Shown here: positions 6,809 to 16,650 of the stretch, in pieces | Layout of the letters: each line of letters begins with the position of its first letter | How positions within the stretch are numbered: the stretch's first letter is position 1 | NCBI GenBank assembly: GCA_002898575.1 | Contig: BEHT01000004.1 | Location: 1 to 64,000, forward strand | Origin: a bacterium HR17 | GTDB taxonomy: Bacteria > Armatimonadota > Fervidibacteria > Fervidibacterales > Fervidibacteraceae | DNA: 64,000 nucleotides | Direction: 5' to 3' | Made by a program: the position numbers and the translations under genes | The notes under the pieces: generated by a model | The model's input: the letters and a program-made list of their open reading frames with translations, nothing else | Told to the model about the DNA's origin: nothing | Databases searched by the model: none

Positions 6809-9088
6809 TTATCGGCGGGTCAACCCGCTGAGCGCCCGTAGATGTTCCATTTCACTCAAGACAAAGCGAGGCGCAGGATACCGCATCGGTTTGCCTAACC
6901 GTTCCGCCAGCGTCATCAGCACACGCCCCAACGACCGTGCGCCCGCTGGCGGTTCAACGGCACGCCGCACCGCTTGCACTGTCCCCGCCCAGTTGGTGTA
7001 ACTGCCATTTTTCTCCACGAAGGTCAAATCGGGCAAAACAAGCCACGCCTTTTCCGTCAACCGCGTCCGCACCGATGCGCTGACGACGAGATAAGGGGCT
7101 TGTCCTAAGGCATCAACCACTGTGGTGGGCAATTCGTGAACGGGCGACGGGTCAACAGCCCACACCAATTGCAATTCGCCCCGCTTACAGGCTTCCAACG
7201 CGCTGTGGACATCGTGTCCCCGTTGTGGCGGCGTCCCGTTGCCCCACAGCCGCTGCAACACCAACTGCATCGCTTCGTCGCTGACCGGGCGCAAACCGGG
7301 CAGGTAGTCGGGCACCAGCCCCGCTTCCATACAGCCCCGCGCATTGGCGTGGTGAAGGGCGTAACACACTGCGTCCCAGTCAGGCTTGACGAGATGTTGG
7401 CGCAATTGCAGCACGGTCTCTGGTGCGATCGGCTGCGGGTCGTCGCTGGATGCACAAATGACGACGGGGCGCTGTGCCTTTGCCAACGCTTCCGCAATTT
7501 CAGCGAGCGTTGCAGGCGCAACACCTACCGCATGAGCAGGCGGATAACTTTTTGCTCCCGCCAGCGCATCGGCCAACGCACGGGCAAACCCGTCCAACCC
7601 TTGATCCCCAGTTCCCACATTTTCCAGCCACTTCCACGCCCACCGCTTCATGCGCGGCTTGTCTTCTGTCACACCGACGACGATGAGTTTGGCGTTGCGC
7701 TTCTTGACTGCTTGCAAAATCCACAGCCACGCAAGGGGCAGGTGGCGGTAAATGTTGCAGCCTAAGATGAGCGCGCAATCGGTCTTTTGCAAGGCGTAAA
7801 CGTCCACGCCTGACCCGACTTTGCCTCCCTGCCGCACCAATTCGCTGACCAACGGGTCGCGCTCCATAAAATCCACGCTGCCTGACCCGACGACGCTGCG
7901 GGCAAACCGTTGGAACAGGTAGGCTTCCTCATTCGTCATCGCCGCTGTCCCCAAAAACACCGTCTCATGCCCCGCACTTCGCATCATCGCCGCCAACGCA
8001 TCTAACGCCCGCTCCCAACCGACTTCCTGCAATGCGCCGTTGACCCGCAGCAGGGGCGTGACGATGCGGTGCTCCGGGTGTGGGTAGCGTTGCTCAAATC
8101 GCCCGATGTCACACATCCAAAGGTCATTGACGCGCAAGTTTTCGCCGGCTGGCACAAACCGCACGGGGAAGTTGAAACGGCAATCGGCGAAGATGCTGCA
8201 ATGGATGGGGCACTTGGGACAAACGGTTTCCGTGCGCTTCAGTTCCCACGGACGCGCCGCAAACCGATACTGCAAACTCGTCAGCGCTCCGACGGGACAG
8301 ATGTCAATCACATTGCCCGAAAAGATGTTGTCCAGTTCCTCACCCTCCGCGACCGCGATGTAGCTCCACCAACCCCGTTCTACCTGCTCCAACTGCTTTT
8401 CGCCGACAATTTCGTCGCAGAAGCGGATGCATCGCTTACACATGATGCAGCGCTCACGGTCAAGAGCGATATAGGGGCTGATGGGCAGAGGTTTCACAAA
8501 GGTGCGTTTTTGTTCAGTGAAGCGCGAATAAGGACGCCCTTGCACGAACGCCGCATTTTGCAGGGGGCATTCGCCCCCCCGGTCACACACGGGGCAATCC
8601 AGCGGGTGGTTGATAAGCAGAAACTCCATGACCGCGCGCCGCGCCGCTTCCGCTGCCTCACTCTTGACCTTCACGACCATCCCGTCACTGACCGGCATCA
8701 CGCACGACGGCTGCGGCTTGGGCATCCATTGAATGACAGGGTTGCCTTGCTCATCTGTTGCGATAGTCCCGTCAGGGTTGCGCCGAGGCGTGCCGACCTC
8801 CACGAGACATTGTCGGCACACACCGACCGGCTCAAGGCGTGGGTGATAGCAAAAATGCGGGATGTCAATGCCCAGCATCTTGGCAGCCTCAATGATGAGC
8901 GTCCCTTCAGGCACCTCTATCGTTTGCCCGTCAATCGTGACCCGCACCTTTTTCCCTTCCGGCGGCAGTTCCCGGCGCCGCAAACCGACCGTCGTGCCCG
9001 CCAAGATGTTGGCAGGGATTTCCTTCTCCAGCGGCACCTTACCCCAAAACGCCTTGACTAACTCGTCCCATGTCAAATAACCCGCCAT
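6809..9088 (-). CDS. nuoG: NADH-quinone oxidoreductase subunit G
   Basis: This large iron-sulfur subunit of complex I passes electrons from NuoF towards NuoB. A 2Fe-2S ferredoxin-like domain has Cys at about 80, 91 and 94 (HFCYHPRLEPVGVCRQCLVE). The N5 site is HPLDCPVCDRGGECPLQN with its His ligand, followed by RCIMCKRCIRFCDE. The C-terminal part is a degenerate molybdopterin-oxidoreductase fold, with an N7-like site at CPKCPIHC. ATG 9088 follows GAGGTGACAAAA; the ATG six codons upstream lacks such a site. About 40 residues precede the ferredoxin domain. It should follow nuoF but is separated from it by a 7-kb block on the other strand. Confidence 0.96.
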   Translation of the reverse strand: MAGYLTWDELVKAFWGKVPLEKEIPANILAGTTVGLRRRELPPEGKKVRVTIDGQTIEVPEGTLIIEAAKMLGIDIPHFCYHPRLEPVGVCRQCLVEVGTPRRNPDGTIATDEQGNPVIQWMPKPQPSCVMPVSDGMVVKVKSEAAEAARRAVMEFLLINHPLDCPVCDRGGECPLQNAAFVQGRPYSRFTEQKRTFVKPLPISPYIALDRERCIMCKRCIRFCDEIVGEKQLEQVERGWWSYIAVAEGEELDNIFSGNVIDICPVGALTSLQYRFAARPWELKRTETVCPKCPIHCSIFADCRFNFPVRFVPAGENLRVNDLWMCDIGRFEQRYPHPEHRIVTPLLRVNGALQEVGWERALDALAAMMRSAGHETVFLGTAAMTNEEAYLFQRFARSVVGSGSVDFMERDPLVSELVRQGGKVGSGVDVYALQKTDCALILGCNIYRHLPLAWLWILQAVKKRNAKLIVVGVTEDKPRMKRWAWKWLENVGTGDQGLDGFARALADALAGAKSYPPAHAVGVAPATLAEIAEALAKAQRPVVICASSDDPQPIAPETVLQLRQHLVKPDWDAVCYALHHANARGCMEAGLVPDYLPGLRPVSDEAMQLVLQRLWGNGTPPQRGHDVHSALEACKRGELQLVWAVDPSPVHELPTTVVDALGQAPYLVVSASVRTRLTEKAWLVLPDLTFVEKNGSYTNWAGTVQAVRRAVEPPAGARSLGRVLMTLAERLGKPMRYPAPRFVLSEMEHLRALSGLTRR

Positions 9089-9645
9089 TTTTGTCACCTC
9101 AGGCAATGTCGTCGCTCGGAGTGCCTTTCAAATACTGCCACAGCTTTACCCTTTGCGTTGTCCGCTTATGCCTCCACTCCGCCGTGTTTGCCCCTGCCCA
9201 GGCGCACCCGCCACTGCTTCCTGCAAATCGCCCACCGCCTCACCCACGCGGTTTAACCGGCGGATATAATGGCGCAACTCGTGCGCTATGCACGCCGGGG
9301 CTGGTTCTGTTGTTAGCGCCCATATCCTCAGCTGCCATCACCGGATGGCACAAAGTTACATCGCATCGGCTCAGCACCCTCTTCGGCAATGGCGCTCGGT
9401 TGCTGCGAGGCGGTGGTGAGCGACAGCCCCGGTCGCCGTCCTTGACGCACCGCACCAGTGGCTCTTTCGCCGATGACCGTTCTTTGCCCCGATGCCTCCA
9501 ACGCTGCCTTGCCGATTGAGCATCGCAGCCAACCATTTTTGCGCACTATCCCCAATTTCTCAGGACTTAGGTGGTTGACACCATCTCTTTCGTATGGCAA
9601 AGTTGGGGCGATAAGGTTTTGGCTTACAAGGAGCGTGATGTTTGC
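9089..9645. other. Intergenic region between nuoG and the first inserted glycosidase gene
   Basis: About 550 bp hold the upstream regions of two divergent genes. A TATAAT hexamer lies at 9265-9270 on the plus strand with no convincing -35 box. Several short frames are open but lack ribosome sites and recognisable products. I see no clear promoter for nuoG on the minus strand, although it would need one, being cut off from nuoF. Confidence 0.6.
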
Positions 9646-12600
9646 GTGGTGCGCGTAAGTGGGTTTGTGGCTGCGGCGGTGACGCTGGTTTGTTTGTTCG
9701 CTTCAACACAAGTTTTTCGCTTCTCCGATGACTTCTCTCAATACCCCATTGGCAGCGTCGGCGAACCCAACTGGGATGTCAACCACATCGGGTTTGAAAT
9801 TCAGGATGGGAAATTGGTCGCCGAAATTGCTGGGGGACGAGGAAACGCTGTGTTGACAAAAGCACCAATCGGCAGGGTCGTCACTGTTGAAGCGATCGTG
9901 ACCGTCCATCGCGCAATAACTTCCGCTTGGAAAATCGCCGGCGTGGGAATTTACCTTGACGAACGCAATTTTTGGCATGTAGCCCTCGTTGAATCTCCTG
10001 ATACTCAAGGCAAAAAGCACTTCGCTGAGTTGCACGAAATGCTTGACGGGGTCTGGCTTGCCGAGGGTTTGGAATCGACTCGCTTGACAACAGAGGCGGA
10101 CACTGGCGGTTTTGATTGGCAGTATGAGCGCCCATATCGTTTGCGCCTAACTCTCACCAAAGAGCGCATCATCGGTGAAGTTTTTGCGTCGGATGGAACT
10201 TTGCGTTACCGACGCGTTTACAAGTTTGACAACAAAGCCGTGACTTTCGGACGACCGATGTTGAGTTGCTACGGCTTCGTTGCTTCCTTTGACGATGTTC
10301 AAGTGGAGGTGAGTGAGGTGGTGCCTGAACCGAAAGAGCAACGCAAAACTTATCCTCCTTTCGTTTCTCGTCCCTCGCCCCACGCCCCTCGTCCCAGAAA
10401 ACCCACAGGCTTTTTCCGAACCGAGCAAATCAACGGCGTTTGGTGGCTCATTGACCCGAACGGCTACCCGACTTTGAGTATCGGCACTGACCATGTCAGT
10501 TACTTCGTCCACTGGTGTGAGAAGTTGGGCTGTGCTCCTTACCACGAAAATGTCAAGCGAAAGTATGGGAGCGAAGAGGCGTGGGCAAAGGAAGTAGTGA
10601 GAAGGTTACTTTCTTGGAACTTCAATGTTTTGGGTGCAAACAATTCTGTCAAGGCTCGCTATCAAGGGTTGGCTCACACGGAGTTTTTGAGTTTCGGCAG
10701 CGATTTCGCTTCCATCGCCGACATTGTCCCGAAAGTTCACTGGACTGGTTTCCCCGATGTCTTTGACCCTCGCTTTGAGCGGTTCTGCGACTTGCGAGCG
10801 AAACAGCGCTGTGCTCCAAACCGCAATGACCCTTGGCTTTTGGGCTACTTCTTGGACAACGAACTTGAATGGTGGGGCAAATCGGGACGACCTTGGGGAA
10901 TGGCGGAAGAGGCTTGGAAGAAGCCACCAAACCGCCCTTGCAAGCAAGCGTTAGTGCAAATCGTGGGGGAATTTTATCGCAACGACATCAATGCCTTCAA
11001 CTCCGACTTTGGGACAAAATTCAGCAGTTTTGAAGAGTTACTGCACTCACAAGAACCAACCCAACCACTCACAGAACGAGGGCAAAAAGTGCTGATGGCT
11101 TTCGTGAGAGAAGCAGCGGAGCGTTACTTCCGCATCACCGCTCAAGCCATCAAAAAGCATGACCCCAACCATCTGAACTTAGGTTGCAGGTTTGCTTGGG
11201 ATGCACCTGAACCTGCATGGGAGATGGCAGGCAAATACTGTGATGTCGTTACTGTCAACCTTTACCCTTGCATTGATTTGGAACGAGGTGTTGTGCTCGC
11301 CATTGAAGAACACTTGCGCAAGCGATACGAAATTTGTAAGAAACCTATCATCGTGACTGAATGGAGTTTCCCTGCTTTGGATGCGAAAGACAGTCAAGGT
11401 AGACCGCTCCCTTGCAAACACGGTGCTGGGATGAGAGTTGACACGCAGGAGCAAAAGGCTCGTTGTTACGCTATCATGCAGCGAACGCTTTTCTCGCTCC
11501 CGTTCGTCGTCGGTTCACATTACTTCATGTGGGTTGACGAACCCGCGTTGGGCATCTCAAGCACTTTCCCTGAAGACAGCAACTATGGACTTGTCAACGA
11601 AGCCGACGAACCTTATCCCGAACTGACGGCGATGGCGACGAAGGTGAACGCACAAATGGTCGCTTTGCATGTAGGCAAGACAGCGGAATTAGAAGTCACC
11701 GTTACAGCGGGCAAAGATAATCAAATCATTGTCAAGTCAGCGAATAAAGGGGCAGTATCGGCGGATTTCACTCTGGAAATCTGGCTCAATGGCAATCGGA
11801 CGGAGCAGAAGGTAACACTCAAGCCTAAAACGGAGCGAACCATAGCGTTGCCTGTATCTCCAAAATCCGACCGCTATGCAACTTATTGCATCGCCATTTG
11901 TGACCCTGAAGGTCAAGTGGTTGAGCGCAACAAAGCGAACAATATCGCAGAACTCGTTTTGCCGCCGAAGGGGAAAGGCAAGCAAGTTTGCGCTGTCGTT
12001 TGTAATCCGACGAAACAACTTTTGCAAAATGTGACCGTGACGATCCCCGTTGGGCAGCGGGTCAGTAACCTTGACGACATTGTCGTGCGCGATGCCGATG
12101 GCAACATAGTGCCATCCCAAGCAGACCCCAAATCAGGTCTGCTTACCGTCCTGCTTTCTGCCCTGAAGTCTTACAGTTCCGTCACTCTTTGGCTGGAGCG
12201 ACAAAAGGGGTTGAAATTTGAAATTCCTTTTACGGCTTTCCATGCAGCGAAAGGTGAAGGTTTCAACATTGAGACGCCTTTGCTCCGCCTCCTTAAAAAC
12301 GAACCCGACGGAGACGCTTTTGACCGAATTTACTTGCGAGGGGTGGAAGCAGCCGAAATTGAACTGGGGAGTTTCACTCCACTGATTTGGCAAGTTGTCG
12401 CTGGGCAAAACTTGTGGGTGAAACCTGACAGGGTTGAAAAGTTTGAAGTTGTGGAAGTCGGTCCAGCAAGGCTCGTCGTGGACATAGTTTTTGTCAAGGG
12501 ACAAGGAACGAAGGGAAAAGGAGGGGTGATAACGGAGTTCGGGAAAGGCGGAAATTTTGAACCGTTGAGAGCAGAGCCACAACCTTTCAGGTGCGCCTAC

Positions 12601-13068
12601 AGGTTCACTTTCTTCCCACAGCAACCTTTCTTCCTCGTTCAGTGCCTTTGGGTTGAAAACACGGGCAGGTATGATTGGCAATGGAGAGGCTATTACCACT
12701 ACACACTCTCGCAAATTGGAGGCAATGGCAGCGATGACGAAGTTGGCGGACCCAATGTGCCCAATTATTGGCTTGCGTTCGCTTCTTGGCGTGACCCGAA
12801 ATTGAAAGTGCATTATGGCGTCGTTCCATTGCAGGAAGACGAACGGCTTTCTGTCTACTTCTGGAAAGACGAAGGCGGAGAGCAGCATCCTGATTGTCAC
12901 CGCAAGCTAGAGTTGACTTTGAAAGCGGGTCAGCGTTGGCAGCCGCAAAAACCTGAACCCATTGTTGCCGTTTTTGAGGTTCGCGAAACCGAAGAGGACC
13001 CACGCCCATGGAGCAACTTGATTCAGACCTTGAAAGCGTGGTCAAAAGTTGGCACAGCAATGTTTTGA
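9646..13068 (+). CDS. Secreted multidomain glycosidase-like protein (clan GH-A, agarase/GH50-like core)
   Basis: The 1140-residue protein starts with a signal peptide (MVRVSGFVAAAVTLVCLFA). A LamG/DUF1080-like beta-sandwich (about 24-205) is followed by a Pro/Ser/Arg linker made by a heptamer tract, then a TIM-barrel core (about 253-680) opening with GFFRTEQINGVWWLIDPNGY, which resembles GH50-type agarases. The likely acid/base is Glu406 in YFLDNELEW and the likely nucleophile Glu572 in IIVTEWSFP. A CARDB-like domain (about 682-772) and a long beta-rich C-terminus follow. GTG 9646 lies 12 nt after AAGGAG; an in-frame GTG at 9571 would put 25 residues before the signal peptide and is less likely. 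Substrate is unknown. Confidence 0.75.
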   Translation: MVRVSGFVAAAVTLVCLFASTQVFRFSDDFSQYPIGSVGEPNWDVNHIGFEIQDGKLVAEIAGGRGNAVLTKAPIGRVVTVEAIVTVHRAITSAWKIAGVGIYLDERNFWHVALVESPDTQGKKHFAELHEMLDGVWLAEGLESTRLTTEADTGGFDWQYERPYRLRLTLTKERIIGEVFASDGTLRYRRVYKFDNKAVTFGRPMLSCYGFVASFDDVQVEVSEVVPEPKEQRKTYPPFVSRPSPHAPRPRKPTGFFRTEQINGVWWLIDPNGYPTLSIGTDHVSYFVHWCEKLGCAPYHENVKRKYGSEEAWAKEVVRRLLSWNFNVLGANNSVKARYQGLAHTEFLSFGSDFASIADIVPKVHWTGFPDVFDPRFERFCDLRAKQRCAPNRNDPWLLGYFLDNELEWWGKSGRPWGMAEEAWKKPPNRPCKQALVQIVGEFYRNDINAFNSDFGTKFSSFEELLHSQEPTQPLTERGQKVLMAFVREAAERYFRITAQAIKKHDPNHLNLGCRFAWDAPEPAWEMAGKYCDVVTVNLYPCIDLERGVVLAIEEHLRKRYEICKKPIIVTEWSFPALDAKDSQGRPLPCKHGAGMRVDTQEQKARCYAIMQRTLFSLPFVVGSHYFMWVDEPALGISSTFPEDSNYGLVNEADEPYPELTAMATKVNAQMVALHVGKTAELEVTVTAGKDNQIIVKSANKGAVSADFTLEIWLNGNRTEQKVTLKPKTERTIALPVSPKSDRYATYCIAICDPEGQVVERNKANNIAELVLPPKGKGKQVCAVVCNPTKQLLQNVTVTIPVGQRVSNLDDIVVRDADGNIVPSQADPKSGLLTVLLSALKSYSSVTLWLERQKGLKFEIPFTAFHAAKGEGFNIETPLLRLLKNEPDGDAFDRIYLRGVEAAEIELGSFTPLIWQVVAGQNLWVKPDRVEKFEVVEVGPARLVVDIVFVKGQGTKGKGGVITEFGKGGNFEPLRAEPQPFRCAYRFTFFPQQPFFLVQCLWVENTGRYDWQWRGYYHYTLSQIGGNGSDDEVGGPNVPNYWLAFASWRDPKLKVHYGVVPLQEDERLSVYFWKDEGGEQHPDCHRKLELTLKAGQRWQPQKPEPIVAVFEVRETEEDPRPWSNLIQTLKAWSKVGTAMF
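10368..10395. repeat. Degenerate heptanucleotide tract inside coding sequence
   Basis: Four consecutive heptamers fit the pattern WCGYCCC. They encode the Ser/Pro/Arg-rich linker just before the TIM-barrel core of the host protein. The tract aligns with 14498-14525 in the next gene at 26 of 30 positions, counting two bases before it. Confidence 0.7.
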
Positions 13069-13244
13069 ACTCACGGAACAAAACCGCGATAGGAACGCTT
13101 TCAATCGCGACGGCTCCGCACTTTAATAAGAACGGATTCAAATGCGACAGGTAACAAAGAACAAGTGCGCGGAAGCGACATGCTTTTGTAGGAGGACTTT
13201 AGTCGCGGCGGCAAGTCAGCCACAGTCACGAGGGGTGATGGCGA

Positions 13245-16200
13245 ATGAGTTCCAAACCTCGGCTTTTAGCAATTTGCTTGGTGATCGGGCTTGGAACGCG
13301 GTTGATAGGAGGTGGCACTATGGCTCAAGGTATTTTGAGATTGAGCAACTTGAAAGTTGAACAAGTGACCGCCCGACCGAACCTTGTTCCCAACTGCAGT
13401 TTTGAGCAGGTTTCAAGCGGTGGTACCCTTATCGGTTGGCAGTGGGACAAAAGGAACACAGACTCAACTTGCACGGTTGACGAAACGCAGGCTCGCAGCG
13501 GTAAGCGCTCCCTCAAGTTCATCAACAACACCCCTTTTGGTGCCCATGTTTACGGGACACTCTGGCTGGCTGAACCAATTCGCTTGCAAGCAGGTAAACC
13601 TTACACGCTGAGCGCATATATCAAGTCTGATGACCCTGGCATCGCTTGGATTGGCGGAGGAGCCAATTGGCAATTTCGGCTCCGCATACCGCCAACTCAA
13701 GGCAAGTGGCAACGCATCAGCATGACCTTCGTCCCGTCGGAGCGGGACACCAATTTCGTGCTGCGAATTGTCACCGAAAGTCCGACAAAAGGTTTTTGGG
13801 TTGACGATGTGAAATTAGAGGAAGGCAACGAGGCAACTTTCTGTCAACCCTACGACGAACGAGTTGTTTTAGAACCGACTCAAATTGAGCGTAATGTTGA
13901 AGGCGATGGCGAATTCACTCTCACCTTTGACCTGTTTCTACCTGAACCTTTGCCGAAGGCGCTTTTCAGGGTTCAAATTGGACGAACCAACTTCTTGCAA
14001 AAATCGCTCCCGCTTCAGCAAGGCACATGGCGTGTTCTTGTCAAGGGTGAAGCGGTCGGGGTTGACGATTCGCCGAAAATGCTCACCTTGCAACTCTTTG
14101 ACGGTAGCAAGAGGATTGCGAGTGCTGAAACCATTGTTCGCTTCTTTTCCCCGCAAAACGCTTCGTCCCGCCTGAACTCGCTGCGCCGGAAACTGTCTGC
14201 GCTCAAAAGCCGACTTGACAGTTTGAAAGGTAAAGGCATGGACATCAGTTACCCGTTGGTCACTTTCACCGTGCTTGAGAATTTCGTCAACTACGCTGAG
14301 GAAGACCTCAAACACAGCGAAACACGACGAGCCTTCATGCAAATTTCCGACATGGAAGCGATGGCGAAAAGGTTGGAACGAGAGTTGAGCGAAGCGCTGG
14401 CTGGCAGAAGAAACTTCCCTGAGGTCCCGAGATGGACGGGAACCGAACGACCGAAAGTCGTTGGGCCTTCATTTGTTGCCCCAGTTACCTTTCCATCTCG
14501 CCCTTCGTCCCTCGCCCCTCGTCCCGTTTTCTTCGTCGGCTACGGTCACTTTGGGCAAGTTCGCGCTGACATTGAAAAGTTCCCTCGCTACGGCATCAAC
14601 ATAATCCAAATTGAGTTCGGACCAAACAGCGTTTTCCCAAGTGAAGGGGTCGTTTCCGAAGAGCCGATTCGCGAGACTCTTTCCGTCCTTGACAGGGCCG
14701 CGAAAGCAGGGGTTGCTGTCAACCTGCTCATTAGCCCACACTATTTTCCCCGATGGATGCTGGAAAAATACCCGCATTTACGAAAGCGCCGTGAGGGTTT
14801 TTTGCAGTTTTGTCTGCACGCCCCTGAAAGCCAGGATTTGCTCAAGCGTTACATCGCCAAAGTAATCCCGCCACTCAAAGACCACCCTGCACTGCACAGC
14901 ATTTGTCTGACTAACGAACCAGTTAACGCTGAAGAGCCATGTGAGTTTGCCCTTCGCGATTGGCACGATTGGCTTCGCAACCGACACGGAAACATTCAAA
15001 CTCTCAACAAAAGATGGGGAACTAACTTTGCTCGTTTTGAAGACATTCCTTTGCCGAACCCGCTTAATCCGACCCTCCCTCCAAGTCCCCAATCCATTGA
15101 ATTTGTTCGCTTCAACCAAGAGTGGTTCGCAAACTGGCATAAGATGCTCGCCGATGTAATCAAAGCAATTGCCCCCGACTTGCCCGTTCACGCAAAAGCG
15201 ATGACTTGGACAATGGTCAATGACCCTGATGTGCGCTATGGTGTTGATGCTGAACTTTTCGCTTCCTTCAGCGACATCAACGGCAACGACAGCGTGAACT
15301 TCTATTCGCATGGCATCGGCGAGTTCGCTCAAGGCTGGCTACTCAACGCGATGGCATACGACTTGCAGCGGTCTGTCAAGGACGCCCCAGTCTTCAATAG
15401 CGAAAACCACATCATCCCCGACCGTGAGACCAGATATGTTCCGCCAGAACACATTCGTGCCGCTTTGTGGCAAGGCGCTGTTTACGGGCAGAGCGCGACG
15501 ACAATTTGGGTGTGGGAACGAACTTTTGACCCTAAAAGCGATTTTGCGGGCAGCATCATGCACCGCCCTGCATGTGCAGAAGCAGCTGGATTGACTTGCC
15601 TTGACTTGAACCGACTTGCGGAAGAGGTAACAGCGCTCCAAAAAGCGCCAGCACAAGTCGCTATCCTTCACAGCGTTTCATCTCTCGTCTGGGACGGCGG
15701 TCGCTACACCGATTGCCGAAACAAACTTTACACAGCGTTGACTTTCACAGGTGTCAAGGTCGGGTTTGTCACAGAGCGGCAGTTGGAACGGGGAATTGAG
15801 CCTGATGTTCCCGTCCTGTTCGTTCCGAACATTGTCCACCTTTCAGATGCAGCCTTTGAAACTCTAAAGCACTACAAAGGTCATATCGTCCTCGTCGGAA
15901 ATGGCAACCTGTTAAGCCGAAACGAGTATGGAATAGCGAGGAACACAGGACAATGGGCACAAAGCAAAGCGGAGCAAATTGGGTTTGAATGCGGCAGGAC
16001 AAGTTGGCGTGACCTTTGGCAAGCCCTTTCAGAGAAGTTGAAAGCGTTAGGCGTTAAACCACTTGTGGAGGTTCGTGATGAAAAGGGAGCACGAATTTGG
16101 GGCGTTGCTTGGAGATGCGTTGAAACGCCAAGAGGCGTTGTCATTAACCTTTGCAATTACCGACACGACCCAGTGAAAGTGAGATTGTGGAGCAACGGAG

Positions 16201-16295
16201 AGAAAATCACGGGTATAGACTTGCTCGGTGGCGAGAAGTTGCCGAGAAGTTTCACCCTCTCACCTTTGCAAATTCGGCTCTTGCTGGTCAGGTAA
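13245..16295 (+). CDS. Secreted glycosidase-like protein with CBM4/9-type module and GH-A (GH42-like) core
   Basis: The 1016-residue protein has a signal peptide (MSSKPRLLAICLVIGLGTRL). A carbohydrate-binding jelly-roll (about 46-199) begins NLVPNCSFEQ and ends GFWVDDVKLEEG, as in CBM4/9-type modules. After a second beta domain and a helical segment, a TIM-barrel resembles GH42-type beta-galactosidases: YFPRWMLEKYPHL, acid/base Glu558 in LTNEPVN and probable nucleophile Glu720 in FNSENHIIPD. A glutamine-amidotransferase-like region with PDVPVLFVPNIVHLSD follows, as in GH42. ATG 13245 follows GAGGGGTGATG. It sits 176 bp after the first block gene on the same strand. Catalytic assignments come from motif position only. 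Confidence 0.75.
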   Translation: MSSKPRLLAICLVIGLGTRLIGGGTMAQGILRLSNLKVEQVTARPNLVPNCSFEQVSSGGTLIGWQWDKRNTDSTCTVDETQARSGKRSLKFINNTPFGAHVYGTLWLAEPIRLQAGKPYTLSAYIKSDDPGIAWIGGGANWQFRLRIPPTQGKWQRISMTFVPSERDTNFVLRIVTESPTKGFWVDDVKLEEGNEATFCQPYDERVVLEPTQIERNVEGDGEFTLTFDLFLPEPLPKALFRVQIGRTNFLQKSLPLQQGTWRVLVKGEAVGVDDSPKMLTLQLFDGSKRIASAETIVRFFSPQNASSRLNSLRRKLSALKSRLDSLKGKGMDISYPLVTFTVLENFVNYAEEDLKHSETRRAFMQISDMEAMAKRLERELSEALAGRRNFPEVPRWTGTERPKVVGPSFVAPVTFPSRPSSLAPRPVFFVGYGHFGQVRADIEKFPRYGINIIQIEFGPNSVFPSEGVVSEEPIRETLSVLDRAAKAGVAVNLLISPHYFPRWMLEKYPHLRKRREGFLQFCLHAPESQDLLKRYIAKVIPPLKDHPALHSICLTNEPVNAEEPCEFALRDWHDWLRNRHGNIQTLNKRWGTNFARFEDIPLPNPLNPTLPPSPQSIEFVRFNQEWFANWHKMLADVIKAIAPDLPVHAKAMTWTMVNDPDVRYGVDAELFASFSDINGNDSVNFYSHGIGEFAQGWLLNAMAYDLQRSVKDAPVFNSENHIIPDRETRYVPPEHIRAALWQGAVYGQSATTIWVWERTFDPKSDFAGSIMHRPACAEAAGLTCLDLNRLAEEVTALQKAPAQVAILHSVSSLVWDGGRYTDCRNKLYTALTFTGVKVGFVTERQLERGIEPDVPVLFVPNIVHLSDAAFETLKHYKGHIVLVGNGNLLSRNEYGIARNTGQWAQSKAEQIGFECGRTSWRDLWQALSEKLKALGVKPLVEVRDEKGARIWGVAWRCVETPRGVVINLCNYRHDPVKVRLWSNGEKITGIDLLGGEKLPRSFTLSPLQIRLLLVR
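14498..14525. repeat. Degenerate heptanucleotide tract inside coding sequence
   Basis: Four heptamers of the TCGYCCY type lie in the linker directly before the TIM-barrel domain (product SRPSSLAPRP). This is the same placement as the tract in the preceding gene, just before the catalytic core. Confidence 0.7.
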
Positions 16296-16366
16296 ATGGT
16301 CGCGCAGCTTTTGGGTATGCCTTTTTTGCTTGCAGCGCTAATAATTTTGTCCATCGGATCAGTGGA

Positions 16367-16632
16367 TCAGTCACCTGCCAAGCAGCGCATTCCAGCGACC
16401 GCTACCAAGTTACAAGTGAGCTGCCTTTTGCCCCCTAAGATGTTGCCATTAACGACTAACACTTGCACCCGTCGCTCCAATTCCTGTATTTTTTTGTCGC
16501 AGCTGTTTAGTCCGCCTGCGCAAGTTTTTCCTATGCTCTAGGTAACGCTTGAAAGCGGCATACACGAACGGGCTGACAACGGGCAACCCAATCACGACGA
16601 AAAATGACGAGCACTGCCGCCCATTCTTCCAC
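16367..16632 (-). pseudogene. Remnant of a small membrane/coiled-coil protein gene after nuoF (two frameshifts)
   Basis: A GTG at 16632 follows GGAAGGTG with a 6-nt spacer, only a few bases after the nuoF stop. Read with one base removed from the A5 run at 16600-16604 and one from the T7 run at 16489-16495 (plus-strand view), the product is continuous: a membrane segment (AAVLVIF then VVIGLPVVSPFVYAAF), a basic stretch (RYLEHRKNLRRRTKQLR) and a coiled coil (KIQELERRVQVLVVN). The layout resembles PspB-like small membrane proteins, but I claim no homology. As written, both runs break the frame, so it is either decayed or affected by homopolymer errors. Confidence 0.55.
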
Positions 16633-16650
16633 CGGGCACACCTTCCAGCA

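Noticed and set aside
9458-9658. Short plus-strand frame upstream of the first glycosidase gene
   Set aside because: No ribosome site, no recognisable product, and it overlaps the better-supported start of the downstream gene in another frame.
16421-16452. Possible third, inverted copy of the 38-bp repeat beside nuoF
   Set aside because: Only about 70% of bases match with the alignment limited to 27 positions, and it overlaps the coding remnant; not above what chance could give by eye.
16296-16541. 81-codon plus-strand frame starting directly at the stop of the second glycosidase
   Set aside because: The hydrophobic start looks signal-like, but there is no ribosome site and the rest is low in structure. 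The minus strand carries a more convincing small gene with its own ribosome site.
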